From: Arabidopsis thaliana
Taxonomy: Eukaryota > Streptophyta > Magnoliopsida > Brassicales > Brassicaceae
Direction of reading: 5' to 3'
Assembly (NCBI RefSeq): GCF_000001735.4
Contig: NC_003076.8
Span: 26,663,835 to 26,727,834, forward strand
DNA: 64,000 bases
Part shown: positions 22,691-35,100 of the stretch, piece after piece
Layout of the letters: every line of letters begins with the position of its first letter
Position numbering within the stretch: position 1 is the stretch's first letter
Made by a program: the position numbers and the translations under genes
The notes under the pieces: generated by a model
What the model was told of the DNA's origin: nothing
What the model saw: only the letters and a program-made list of their open reading frames with translations
The model's database searches: none

Positions 22691-25277
22691 TCCATTAGAA
22701 CCTAAATAATTACAATATTTACAAACTTGTGCATAGTGTACCAAGCTTAATGTGTTTGTCTTTCTGATATTCTCTTCTCTTTTCGTTTCATTTTTCTTTT
22801 TTTTTACAATTATTGGTTAAAGTGTATTATATCTTGTAAATACAATCAAATTATTATTCGTAGCAACCTACGTTGGGAATTGATGTTTTTAATTAGGTTT
22901 GCTAACATAAGAAGTCATATACGGAGATGGAATTACCTTTAACCCAAATGCAAGAAAAAAACTTGCTAAAATAACTCAAGTATTACTTAAGTAACCAATT
23001 TATAGCGGTAACTCACTAATGTTAAGAGATTATATATGGTTCGAATCTTCTTAGTCATGGTCGTTGTTAGATCTATGTAGATATAATTCAAATTCAAGGA
23101 GACAAAATAAGATGTTTACGGACAAAAAACATTCCGTAAATTTATTTATTGTTGTTGACAATGTAAATATTTCATTAAAATGAAAAGAGTTTGGTGATCT
23201 CTACAAACAATACAAAAAATCTGTTAGGTGAGCACTTTGGAGTTGAGTGAGTGATGTAAAAAGTAAACATTGGTTGATATCTGTATATACTACTACTCCA
23301 CACGTGTGACTAAAGCTCGGTCGATCTTTTAAAAGTAATTTGTAACTACAAAATCAAATAAAATAAAATATCTTCGGAAGTTCTTATTCAAATCTTCTTT
23401 ATTATTTGCAAAGTTGCTAGCATGCGACTGCTGTACATATGCTTTCCATGCTTGAGAGTCTGAAAGACATGCTAACCAACACAGAACTAGAAAAAAAAAA
23501 AAAAATACCTTTTTCTGGGCCGTATTAAAAAGTGATGGCCCGTTAATTTTCCATCAATATGAGCATCTAGTTAAAGCCCATTAGTTGTGCACAAAAAAAA
23601 AGAGTTAAGCCCAATAAAGGTATAATCGAAACCCATTTATACATCCTCCACTTTTTTGGTTTTTTTCCTCTCTTCTTTTTTCCTTTTAACATACATCCTT
23701 CGTTACCTTCACTATTCAGTGTCTGTAAATAACATATATAATATCATCATAACAATATTTTTTCAACTTCTCTTATTTATAATTCCATAGTTTGTTTGTT
23801 TTTTTTTATGGTAAAATACAACTCCCTAGTTTATATATTTTTTTTTTTCCCCTTTAACTTTTCATTTTATCAAAAAATGTTTTTAAAAAGAGTAGAGGAC
23901 TCATAAAGCTTCGTACTTGTTTTATTTATATAATTAATAACTCGTATCAATGTCAATAACTATCATCCATCCCTTTTTTCTTCCTAGTTCAAAAACCTTT
24001 TAATATTGTTTGTATAAATATCTAGTTATCTACTATTAGACCATTAATACAAGAAAACAAAACTTTTAAACTGTAAATAGTGGCTTGATTTTGAATGACG
24101 AGACTTGTATGTATACGAGTGGGGTCTAGAATATTAGTCGCTGTCTAGTACATGGTTTAATGGTTCGGTTGGTGCAAGTAATTAATTATGAGAATCTTTG
24201 CTTATTTTTTAAAACTAATAATTCCACAAGTAAATAGTTTAATACGTCAATTATATATGTCTTTGTCTAATGAAAATTTTAAAACTTCCACTTAATTCTC
24301 AGCCGTCCGATCATCCAAGATGTGACCTTTTCATGGGCCTAGAACCGCGAATCGTAGCAATGTGGGCAACACGTCGAGAGGAATCTCTTAGACGAAGTAA
24401 ACGCCGTTAGACTTCGAGATTCCCCGTTATTAACTCCGTTAGTGAGGCAACCGTTGGCAATTGTACCGGACCGTACCGGTTTTTGTCGTCGTACGCACAC
24501 AAAAGTCCAACACACTCGCATAGCAACCCAAACATGTGTAACGCCGATTTTGCCCCCAAAAGTCTCATACGGATTCTCATGCCACGTTCCAAACAAAAGT
24601 ATTTGGCTTTTTCTTTACTTTTCTTTTTTGCTATTAGTATATTTTGTTTTTGTTATATCATTTTAATTACACCAATTTACCACGAATCTCGTAATAATAA
24701 TAGTATAATACTATACACATAATAGTTAATATCTTTATCAAATTTAATAAGCTTTTAAAATATTTTTGATATATAATTCATTGTTCTGTTTGTAAATGTA
24801 TTTGTAGCTCACTCTGCTAGTAAAATTAAATTACAGCTTTAGCCAATTGAACTACAAAGTTTACCACTTGAAATATAAATAAACGGTAAGTATATGTAAA
24901 ACAAAATAAAGTAGAAATACAATCACAAAAACTAAAAATTTGTCTTAAAATGTCATTATGTAAAGACCATTTTAAAACAAAAAAAAAGGTAAAAAGAAGA
25001 CGACTGAATAATATTACGAAAGGACCCAAGCCAAAAGATTAACAGTTAGGTCATAAGAGAAGGGTAATAAAGTAATTTAAAGGAAGAGTATGTCATCTTG
25101 TTCCTCTCCTTTAATTTTCCAGTCTATTGGTCCTCAGCCTCCCTTCTCCTTCAGGTGGCGTTGCTCTCTCGTCCCCAAGAAAATCGCTTCTTTTATTTTT
25201 TTGTTTACTAAATCTTCACATAATCTTTTTAAAAAAAAAAGTCCTAAATTTCAGATGATTCGATGTTCTTTTCAGAC
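22691..25277. other. 2.6-kb intergenic region with orphan site II cluster and a GC-richer pocket
   Basis: From 23515 to 23622 there are several site II-type motifs (GGGCCG, GATGGCCCG, AAGCCCATT, AAGCCCAAT) followed by a pyrimidine-rich stretch, about 1.7 kb before the next gene. A pocket at about 24300-24600 is clearly richer in GC than its surroundings and has open frames on both strands (24339-24596 minus, 24483-24722 plus), without recognisable domains. The end of the region (25080-25277) should be the leader of the next gene. Confidence 0.5.
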
Positions 25278-27276
25278 ATGGAGCGAAAAACCCTAGCGAT
25301 TACGCCTCCTTCCTTCTTCTTCCACCTTGGGTAAATCCTTCTTCTTCTTTCTTCCTCACTTTATTTTATCTTTTCCCGATGATGGGTTCTTCGATTTTCA
25401 CGAAAGTTTTAATTTTTTTACATCAAGTTCGAATCTTTTGTACTACTCTGCTTCTTCTATCACTTACTTGTTCTGGGTTTTAGTTCGATGTTTTCATAGA
25501 ACAGTTTTAATTCAAGTTTCGCCTTTCGCTATCAATAGGAATAGTTCCTTCCTCTTTGTCTTTTTTCTGTTTATAGAACTATTTCTTGCTTCTGATTTCT
25601 TCAAATGACATTCTCTCTTTTGGGTACTATTCAAATTTTCATTTTGTTTTAACCCTTTTTCATTTTTGGGTGATTTTTTTTGTTTCCTAGAATGTTTATA
25701 GCTTTTTAAGTAGTTGGTGAATCCCCAAATTAATTTCATTGTTTGTTAAACCTCTCTTATGTGTTTGTGTTTATGTGTTAACAGAGGAGGAGCATTTGGT
25801 TCATCAAAGGCGTTTCATTGTCTTCTCCTTCTCTCATGTCTATTGCTTTCATCAGTCAATACATTGCATAACTTAGCTGAATATGGTTACAACACTGGTT
25901 CTGCTGCTATGGAGTTTCAGGGCTTTATTAATGGTGAAGATTCTGGGAGTGTAGCAATCCAGAAATCTGACCAGAATGTTTGTCCTAGTTCACAGCTGTT
26001 TTGTTTCCTTTCAGCTTTAGGATCAGAGAATCGGTCTGATCCATTTGTGTTGGCTTGTCCCAAAGAATCACGGAGTAGCTCTGCTCTGATCAGAAAAAAT
26101 CTATCTGGTGTTGTGTGGCTATCTCTGAAGCCTGTCCACATCATAGAGTTTCAGCCATTTACTGGATTCTTTCACATTGGAGACACTTGTTACGAGCCTA
26201 TGTCCAAAGAGCTCTATACTAAGAAGACCACAAGGGAGTTAAGTATTACGGTTTCAGGAAAACAATGTGGAGGAAATGGTTTTATGGTGAACCATCCATG
26301 TGAAGGATTTTCATTAGAACCAGGGGATTCCATAAAGTTTCTCTTTTTCTACCAGAGTGAACTCTCTTGGGCATCTGGAGTTGCTGTTTTTGCAGTACCT
26401 ATGAAGGCGACCGCACCTGTTTTGATGCTTAGTCTCTACAAAAAACCGGTCTTTTGGGTGCGGACGAAGAAATTCGCAATTGCGGTTCTTATTGCTGCAG
26501 CTCTACTCATTCTGATATTTTGCTTCAATGATCACTTCATCGAGGAGAACAACAAGAGAAACAATAGCAACCACATGGAGTCGAGAGAAGTTGAGAAACC
26601 ATCTACGATCACAATATCCCCTGAAATGGATTCTCTGCTAAGATCCATAAGCAAAGAAAGCCTGCAAGTGTTCGATGAGGTTCCCAAGAACAGCAGCAGC
26701 GTTAAGCCAGTTGCTTCTTCACACGAAGAAGAAGCATCAGAAGCTGTGAATCTCACTGTAAAGACAGCGAAAGACAAGAAGAGGCGCCGTAACAAGAAAA
26801 AGAAGAAAGGAGGAATCAACGGATTAACACCAGAGTGCACAGATGTTTCAAGCAGTTACAGCGGAAACTCAACTCCTAGGTCTCCAATATCACCAGAACC
26901 ACCTACTACTCAAGCCGCAACGAAGCTAGTAAAGCCTCCTACTAAACCGGTCCTATCGCACTCAGCAACGTTTCCGGTTTCAGGGGTTAAGTCAATGATC
27001 ATACAACGAAGCTCACTGGCTCCAAATGTGAGAGCACCTGGAGCGAAATCAAGAACCGAAGTGAAAGAAGAGAAAGCGAAAGAGTATAGGTACTATGATA
27101 TCTGGGGAGATCACTTGACAGGGCTTAATTTGATGGATAAGTTAAAGGAAGTGAGAGAAGGTAAAAGCTCAGGTTTTGATGGAGAGGAGTGTGAGAGTTT
27201 CTTTGTTAAGGGTCCTCAGAACTTGTTAGCAGACTCTCACACCAGGTTTGTAAGTTTCTGTAACCAATGGGGCTAA
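25278..27276 (+). CDS. Single-pass membrane protein of unknown function
   Basis: Exon 1 (25278-25330) encodes MERKTLAITPPSFFFHLG and joins by GT-AG to exon 2 (25785-27276), giving 514 residues. The short first exon is supported by the exact phase match and by a strong donor (GG/GTAAAT). A hydrophobic stretch (about 29-43) acts as a signal peptide. The ectodomain has six or more Cys and a region rich in aromatic residues; a single membrane span lies at about 248-265 (FAIAVLIAAALLILIFCF). The cytoplasmic half is Ser/Pro-rich with a strongly basic patch near 346-359 (KDKKRRRNKKKKKGG) and ends with an aromatic motif YRYYDIWGDHLTGL. The layout recalls plant TMEM131-like proteins, but I cannot confirm that without alignment. 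An ATG at 25759 is in frame but sits in the intron's 3' end. Confidence 0.85.
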
Positions 27277-27469
27277 CAAAGAAATAAAGAATGAAAAACA
27301 AAAATATTTTATATAATAATGCAAGGCCCAATGGGCTTTCTGAGCAGCCACCAAGCCATTCCATTAGTGAGATATAAACACAAGCAACGTCAAACCTAAA
27401 TAATGAATGTCACGTAGACAAGTTTCGACGTCTTTATAAACTTGAAGGGCTTGGTTAAGATTCCGTCCT

Positions 27470-28654
27470 ATGGCCTCTCCGCTACTCCCTGGTCCACCGG
27501 ATCAGAGAAGAAATCTCGATTGGTGCTGGTCGAAGCTTCCTTCAGATCTCATGCAATTTGTATTTGACCGCCTTGGTTTTGCCGATTTCCAACGTGCAAA
27601 ATCCGTTTGTTCATCTTGGCTTTCAGTTTCGAGAAATTCTCAGCCAAACAATCAAATCCCTTGGATGATTCGATTCCCCAAGGACAACAATCACTGTCTC
27701 TTGTTCAATCCTGAAGAGGAAGACAAGATGTACAAAACTCCAAATCTCGGCAACGATTTCGCAAAGAGCTCTTGTATCGCCAGTTATGGAAGCTGGCTTT
27801 TGATGCAACCTGAATCAGAATACATGGAAGAAGACTTAGACCATCAATGTAATAATCTCTATATTCTTGATCTTCTAACCCGCGAGAGAATCAATCTACC
27901 GATTCTCCAACCAGAGTTTGGACTCACATGTCCGATATTATGGACCGATGAGAAAAGCAAAGATCACCTAGTTATTGGAATGGCTCATGAAGAATTAGCC
28001 ATTTCTTTCAAGAAAGGAGATTCCTCGTGGAAACAAATCCCAACCTTGTCAGGTATCGAAGAGTGTTTTAGCATGGTTTTTAAGGATCACAAACTTTACT
28101 GTCTGAGCAATTATAAACTCAAGGTCTTCGATTTCTCTGGAGATATTCCGGTCAAAGTTTTCAAAACTAGCGTAAGTAAGTTGTTAAATAATCCACTATG
28201 TATTTCCATGAGAATGAGACTTCCTGGAATTCCAATGAAGGACCAGTTGAATCACTTCAAGGATGATATGGTAGTCACTCTAGCCGGACATGTCTTAATT
28301 GTTAAGTGCCATCGTCCGAGTCTGTCCAAGATATGGAGCTTTGAAATCTACAAGATGGAAGGGAACAACAACAAGTGGGAGAAAACTGTTTCTCTGGGAG
28401 ACGAGACAATTCTTTTGGATTTGGGTATCACAGTGCTCGCCAAGGACATGCAAGGGATCAAGGCCAATTCCATCTACTTCTCCAATCCTACTCCTTATTT
28501 TAAAGATCAATATGACGAAAACGAAATCTTCATATTCGACCTCGATTCCAACACCGTTGAACAACCGCACCGATCTGTTTCCTCTTCCTTTCCCCGCTCT
28601 AGAGCCCGATGGTTCTTGCCATGTTTCAAACGAGAATCATACTTCCTTCAGTAA
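27470..28654 (+). CDS. F-box / DUF295-type protein
   Basis: Single-exon gene of 394 residues. Residues about 18-58 form an F-box (WSKLPSDLMQFVFDRLGFADFQRAK...CSSWL), the Skp1-binding module of SCF ubiquitin ligases. The rest matches the DUF295/F-box-associated pattern: an early W-M-I-R-F segment, a central beta-rich region (NLYILDLLTRERINLP) and a late SIYFSNP...EIFIFDLDSNTVE motif near 347-375. It should serve as a substrate adaptor; the substrate cannot be told. Intronless F-box genes of this class are numerous and fast evolving in Arabidopsis. A TATA-like TCTTTATAAAC lies near 27430. It is convergent with the SAP gene; the stop codons are about 430 bases apart. Confidence 0.92.
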   Translation: MASPLLPGPPDQRRNLDWCWSKLPSDLMQFVFDRLGFADFQRAKSVCSSWLSVSRNSQPNNQIPWMIRFPKDNNHCLLFNPEEEDKMYKTPNLGNDFAKSSCIASYGSWLLMQPESEYMEEDLDHQCNNLYILDLLTRERINLPILQPEFGLTCPILWTDEKSKDHLVIGMAHEELAISFKKGDSSWKQIPTLSGIEECFSMVFKDHKLYCLSNYKLKVFDFSGDIPVKVFKTSVSKLLNNPLCISMRMRLPGIPMKDQLNHFKDDMVVTLAGHVLIVKCHRPSLSKIWSFEIYKMEGNNNKWEKTVSLGDETILLDLGITVLAKDMQGIKANSIYFSNPTPYFKDQYDENEIFIFDLDSNTVEQPHRSVSSSFPRSRARWFLPCFKRESYFLQ

Positions 28655-28853
28655 TTTGTCTTTTTTTTAATGTATCTACGTATTCTTCATATCAAGTATT
28701 GCAACATTTAGTAATAAAGAATAAAGCCAACAAACGATACTTGCCATATAGAGTAATAATTAAGCCAAGAACACCATCCTTGATTACAAGGTAATAACTT
28801 TTGAGGACGGTCTCGGACCCTCAAGATGAGAGTGAAGGCAAAAAATCACACCC

Positions 28854-28896
<43 letters not shown>

Positions 28897-29087
28897 CGGA
28901 TGATCAAGAGAATCATGAGCCTAGAAAACTTTCTTACGAATCACAGACAAGGGTTGAGAACCGATGATCAGGACGCTTTCCTATGGCCTTAGAACCTGGA
29001 AATTGTGTTGAAGTAAGTTTACTTGCAAAAGAGACAAGTACCAAGTTTGTATGATGATGAAAGATATTACTCACGAGGTACGGTGTG
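28655..29087. other. Convergent intergenic spacer with a 35-nt poly(A) tract
   Basis: Between the 3' ends of the F-box gene (plus) and the SAP gene (minus). It contains an uninterrupted run of 35 A (28856-28890), the longest homopolymer in the window. No gene seen. Confidence 0.7.
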
Positions 29088-31462
29088 TTATCGATAATTT
29101 GGTCTGTGATTGTCTCCTTCTCTTCTGTTGTTTACCATGTACAAGTCCCTTGCCCCATGGTTGTAGCTACTATTGAAGTTGGAATGGTAGGTCTGATGGT
29201 TCATGTATGGCCCTTGAGTGACCTCACTCTGCCTGTATGTGTCTCCTTCTCTTCTGTGGCTTATCATCATATGCGAGAAGTGTTCCAAGTCCCTCACTCC
29301 CAGGTTGTAGCCACTGTTCGAGCTGACATGGGGGTTCTGGTATGGTCTCCTCTGATGAGTAACCGGCACAGTGTGTGTATTGACATGTGGGTTGAATGAT
29401 GCTTGTCCCTGCGGAGCATTAGAGGCAGTTCTTCTGATGTAGAAAGCTGGTGGTGGTCTTTGGTTTGTTTGGTTTTGCTGTGTTGGATAAGTATAGGAGG
29501 CAGGTGGTGGTCTTTGGTTTGTTTGGTTTTGTTGTGTTGAATAAGTATAGGAGGCAGGTGGTGGTCGTTGGTTTGTTTGGTTTTGTTGTTCTGAATAAGT
29601 ATAGGAATGATAAGGAGGAATATTTGGACGAGGAAGATGTGAATTGATAGGAGCGTACGAACGAGGAGCATGTGGTCGAGGAGCATATGTAGGAGGTGCA
29701 TGTGAACGAGGAGCATGTGGTCGAGAAGTGTAGAAATTAGCGGGATTCATATCTGTCAACTGTGTTGGATGATTCTTATGGCCCTGTGAAGGATTTTGGT
29801 TTGGAAAAGCAACAAGTGAATGATTAGCGGGAGTGTTTTGTCTAAGCCTCTGGGTTAGATTCTCATCTTTCTCGTTTTTTCTTGTCTTTACTTGACAAGG
29901 CTTCTTCACATGACCAGGCTTTTGAAGTCTTCCATCTGGTAACAGAAACAGAAAGATCACTAAAAGAAACCTCTCATATATATATAAACACACCTCTATA
30001 ACAAAGAAAACTAAATCATCTCTCACCTTTTAGTACATAGCCTGACTTAATTTTCCTTTCTCTCATAACCTTTCTTGCTGCGGCACCACGGTTATGCTTT
30101 TCGTTAAGAACTTTGACTCTGTCTTCTTCATTTGGCCATCGCTGGAATAAGAAATGGAGCAACCAACTGATAAGCATATGCAAACCGGCAAGACTCATGA
30201 CTGAATATGAAAAAATAGAAAAGAAAACCCACCTGCCTCAAGGTCATTAACCTATAAAGATTTCGTCCTTTGACTAGTAATGGATACAAAGGTGGCAATT
30301 TCTGTGTCCCCTCACACCAGAGCACTTCAATCTATGATAAAGACACAAACCAGATAGTTAGAAGTTAGAAGAAACCAGGCAACAAGATCAGAGAATATAA
30401 AGATGATCAACAAACATTAGAGGTGAGACTTACAGTGAACGTGTGTTGTTGTTTAGCAGTACCATAGCTTTCTTTAACAACCTGGCCAGCGACAGTTCTT
30501 CTCCCCATAATATTTCCACTCTTTTTCATCTTTTCATACCTATTCAACCCCAAGATCATTGATTTAGGGAAACACAAAAAAAAAAAAAAAAGTGATAGGA
30601 GAAGTAAAAAGCATGAGTTTATTATAGAGAAGTTATTACTTGTGGTGAACCTTCTGTGTAAACAAAACAATGTCTCCTTTGCAGACATCACCTGCACCAA
30701 TTTATAAGACTATCAAACTCTGCCAAACAAAACTTAGCATATCAAAAACTTTTAGTAATATTACCTTTACAATTGATAGCAAAGGATGATTTTGGATACA
30801 CTGCTTCTCCAGTTCCATCTTTAATCCTGTAAAGAAGATTAAAAAGTATACTTTGAATTCCCAATCATAAGAAGACACAGAGAGATCTATATACAGGAAA
30901 GCCAGAAGTCAATAATACCTCCAATGCTCAAGAATTCTGTCAATGCAAACTGGTTTGGTGCCAGATAATCTTAGACCATGCTTTCTCAGATATGCTTTGC
31001 ACTCTTTCACATTTACAGATTTCAAATCGCTTCCGGCTACATACAATAAAGCGAGTGTTCAAAATCTCACAAGTATTCATGAGAGTCAATCAAAGGTTTT
31101 AAGAAAGAGGGGATGACAAAACCTGTGAGGAGGCGAGTGACTTTGTCATCTTCATCACCATCATCGTTATCGCCTTTTACTCCGATCTCGTCAGCTTCAA
31201 CATCTGACTCTGTAGCATCATCATCGTCGTGGCTCCAATCGCTATCATCCTCACTGATTCAAATAAAAACTCAAAATTGATGAAATAACCCCAAAAAAAA
31301 AAGATTGAGAGATGATATTATAAGCAATGGAACCGACCTTGAATTCGTATCTTCGTCTTCTTCCTCTTCCGTTTCGTCATAGTTATTCTCATCACCGAAA
31401 ACATCTTCTTCCTCCTCTTCCGAGCTACAGAGATCAATGATTACCTTCTCCGCCGCCGACAT
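29088..31462 (-). CDS. SAP-domain protein
   Basis: Nine exons on the minus strand: 31462-31338, 31253-31123, 31036-30919, 30826-30765, 30691-30640, 30539-30434, 30331-30233, 30141-30027 and 29935-29088. They join in frame to 551 residues. The first ~85 residues are very acidic (runs of Glu and Asp). A SAP motif follows at about 88-123 (LKSVNVKECKAYLRKHGLRLSG...ILEHW), a helix-turn-helix that binds AT-rich or scaffold-attachment DNA. Next is a conserved region (about 124-270) with a Cys-containing GDVCKGDIVLFTQKV segment, then a long Pro/Gln/Tyr-rich tail that looks disordered and carries three 18-residue repeats (see 29450-29611). It is probably nuclear. The exact role is unknown. Confidence 0.92.
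29450..29611. repeat. 54-bp tandem repeat, three copies, inside the SAP gene
   Basis: Three head-to-tail copies with a 54-bp period (first bases at 29450, 29504 and 29558), keeping the reading frame. On the minus strand each unit encodes an 18-residue block containing TQQNQTNQRPPPASYTY or a close variant. Copies differ at a few bases. It lies in the last exon of the SAP gene, within the disordered tail. Confidence 0.9.
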
Positions 31463-32130
31463 TAGAGATCTGTTCAGAGGAATCACCACAAATACAATTC
31501 AAAAGAAATATCAAACGGCTCTCTGATTTATTTTCCCTTTTTTGAATCCGAATTTGATAGTGGGTAGCCTTATAGGTTGGATATTTTACACGATTCACTT
31601 TCTAGTTTTAAGTATTTACAATATATAACCAGTTTTTGAATTCACCAATCACAAATTTTTATTTATTTAATCTATATTTCTTGAGTTTAATAATTTAATT
31701 TATAAATGTCAGTTTAAATCCAGCGGGAGCTTTCCATATTAACTACATCATAATCAAAGATTCGAGAGAAAAAAAGTGAAACTTTTAATCAGAGATTAAT
31801 TTTGTTTTAAATGGATCTAAATCTAAAAGTGGATACAGACCCGAAACCAAAGGTACACAAGACGTCGTTAAAATAATTTATACACAACTCTCTCAAGCAA
31901 AAAAAAAAAAAAAAGAGGAAGAAAGAAAAAAGCTTCTTCTATCGATTCAACATTGAATTATAATTTTACAGACACAATATTCTTCATCTACCACCCACAG
32001 GATTTTCATTTCATCCCAATCGTATTCCCCCACGCGACCCCAAACTCTAAATACGTACATTGACATACACTTACGTGTACAAGAATACGTATAGAAGTAG
32101 CTTCTATTGGTTAACCTCTCGAGCTGCAAA
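31463..32130. other. Spacer between MAPKKK5 3' end and SAP gene 5' end
   Basis: Holds the SAP gene promoter and leader and the MAPKKK5 3' UTR, both on the minus strand. Contains A-rich tracts (about 31899-31914). No additional gene is recognised; an open frame at 31947-32171 (minus) overlaps the MAPKKK5 3' end and lacks a domain. Confidence 0.6.
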
Positions 32131-35100
32131 TCAAAGGTGATCTGAAGTGACGCCCGTTCTTCTCCTGTCACTGCTGCTGGGCTTAGGTCGTTGGGAAGGA
32201 CACGGGCTTGGGATAGCCTCCAGAGTGGAACGAGGAGACAGACGGTTCACGGTTCCTGTTAGATCGGGAGACCGGTACTGTTGTTGCTGCTGCTGTTGCC
32301 CACTTTCACTGGAGAAAAAGAAGTACGTGTGAAGAAGCTGTAGAAAGCCAAGCACACACAAACAAACAACAGAGAGGCAAAAACAAGAACACAGGTTTCA
32401 CAAACATGTTTCAGGTTCAAAAAACAAAACTTTATGCCAATGTAACTGTGATGAATGATTGATTACCTCTCTGAGGATGTCATGTTTCTAGCTCGCGGGA
32501 CCTGGTCTAGTTTGAAATTTGGCTTCTCCCTTCTACTGCTTGGTTCCTGTCAATTTGCAGGGGGGGGATATTTTGTTATTTATGACATAGGGCGGTCCAT
32601 GAGAGAGATTCACGCTTGTATTGAGGTTTTGCTTACCGTTATGTTCATCCCATTAAATAATTGAGAGACATCACTGTTGCTTGGTGAGGTTGGTTGCAAA
32701 GAGTTCTTTAGGAACCGGTGTTCTAGCAACATAGATGCGGTTGGTCGCTCAGCTGGGTTTCTCTGGAAGCATAATCTCAGGAAGTCTTTACCCTCAGGTG
32801 ACATTGATTCAGGTATCGGTGGGCTATCTCTCATGACCTTGAACATAGCTGCAGCCTATGATAAGGCAAAGTTGATACAAAGAACTTTTTAGATATCAGA
32901 AGAAACAAAAAACTCTCTTTAGTAGAAGGCATATGTGTATGCTTACCCCTTCAAACTCACTCCAAGGAGGCTTCCCAGTGAACATCTCAATGATTGTACA
33001 TCCTAAACTCCATATATCAACAGCAAAAGCCAGATCTGGGTTGCTATCTTTTTGCATCACAGCTTGCATGAGCTGTGTGAGTAAACGTATATATTAGTAT
33101 ATATATATATATATAGGGTTTATAGAGTCTAGTTTATTTCAAAGATCATAGAACAATGACCACCTCTGGTGCCATCCAGTACGGGCTTCCCTTTAACGAG
33201 AGATCAGCTCTTTGTCCAGTAAGCTGAAGAATATAAATAGCAACTTTATTATTATAAAACGGAAACTAAACAAAGAGCATGATATTCACATTCGACTCAT
33301 CACTTAAAAGACAATAAGCAGCAATAATACTAGACAGGATATAGAACTCACGTGTTTAGCCATGCCGAAATCAGCAAGCTTGACAACCCCAGAAGCATCA
33401 ACAAGGAGATTAGCACCTTTGATATCCCTGATAACAAAAATAGGGAAACCAATATGCTTAGGTTCAACACTAGAACAATATTCACCAAGATTGATTACAG
33501 TAATATTGTGACTTTACCTATGTACAGTCTTTTTATTGTGCAAATAAGCCAGCCCAGACAAAATGTGACGAGTAAAATTGCGAACAACAGATTCTGTCAT
33601 GGTGCCGCAATGATCACGGATATATTTGTTTATTGAACCCGGGTGAACATATTCCAGGTATATAAAGAAACGATCTTCTACCTGTACATGCACAATCAGA
33701 GAATTGCTCAATGAATTTTCAGCCACACTGCCTTGGGTAGGTAGATTATATATATGTAAACAGAGGATATATAAACAGATTGATTACTCACTGTCTCGCT
33801 ACCAAAATACTGCACAATGTTTGGATGTTGAAGGTTACTTAGAAGTTTGATCTCCTGAAATAAATAAATAGAAAGCTATAAGATATATAACAAACGAACA
33901 ACCAAACACAGCCGTGACTGAGAGCACTGGGAGAATTGTCTCTCCTGGAGGTTACCTGCTCTAATTGCTTTATACACTCTGCGGATTTGGGGTCATCAGG
34001 AAATAGCTCAACTTCTTTCATCGCACACAATGCTCCAGTTTCGCTGCAAATGAAAAACAACTCAGGATTGCACTAAAAAAGAAGAAGCATATTGGCACTC
34101 AAAAACTGTAGGAAAGATCATACCATAGAGAGAAAAGACTACCTGTTGCTTGCAACGTAAACACTTCCAAAAGTACCACGACCTATTAGCTTCCCTTTCT
34201 TCCACTGGGAATTCATTGGGAATGAATCCAGTTTGAGAGGAGCCTGCGGGGACGGAACAGAAGCAGCTGATGAAGAGGAACAAGTAGCTCCAGGAGGGAG
34301 AGGCAAAGGATGAACATTGCAGCAATCACGTCGCCCATTCGTAACATCAGTAGACAACCTCGGATGCAAAGGTGAGGAAACACTATCTCGCGGTGGAGCT
34401 GAGCTATCAACCGAATGCAACGGTGAAGATGGTCTGCTAGGTTGTGGGCTTCTGATCTGTTTCCGTGGACTCCGAGGTTGTGGACTATGGATGGGAGAAT
34501 TATCGGTACTAAAGGCAGTAATATCATAAAATGCAGGAGGAGGAAGACCAGAGGTATCAAGTGGCATATCTGGAGCAGACCAAGCTTGATTGCTTTTAGG
34601 AGGCAAATAAAAAAAAGGCAAATCGTGGCCAGTACTCTTCCTTTGTGGACTAGGCACAGGACTCATGTATGGACTCGTTGGTGCACTCATGGTTGGAATA
34701 TTCACCCAATAACCATTTCTGTTTCTCGGACTAAAATCTTGATATGACGAATTCTCCGTAGCTTTCCTCGAGTCACGGGCAAAGCCGCCATTGACGCTGA
34801 TTAACACATAAACAAACACATTTGAATTGAGATTATAAAAAAATCTCCAAACCCTAATTGATATAACGAAATTGAAATATACCTGGTGAGAGGAGGACCA
34901 GAAGAGGTGCGATCAGAAATAAGTCTCTCGGGATCTCGATCTCTGTCATCCAATCCTCTAGCGTTTGCGGCATTTCGAATCCCGGCGACCTCCGGTAAGG
35001 GGAGAGGTAAGGGTAAGGGAACGGCAGAAGGAGAGCGAGGAACGGCGGTGAAAGCGCTGGGAGAGCGAGTTAAACCGGAATCGAAGGTGGAGGAAGAGGT

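Noticed and set aside
25759-25784. ATG at 25759 as start of the membrane protein gene
   Set aside because: It lies in the T-rich 3' end of an intron; the exon at 25278-25330 joins in exact phase and supplies a better start.
34317-34747. Plus-strand frames over the MAPKKK5 second exon
   Set aside because: They are antisense shadows of the Ser/Pro-rich coding exon.
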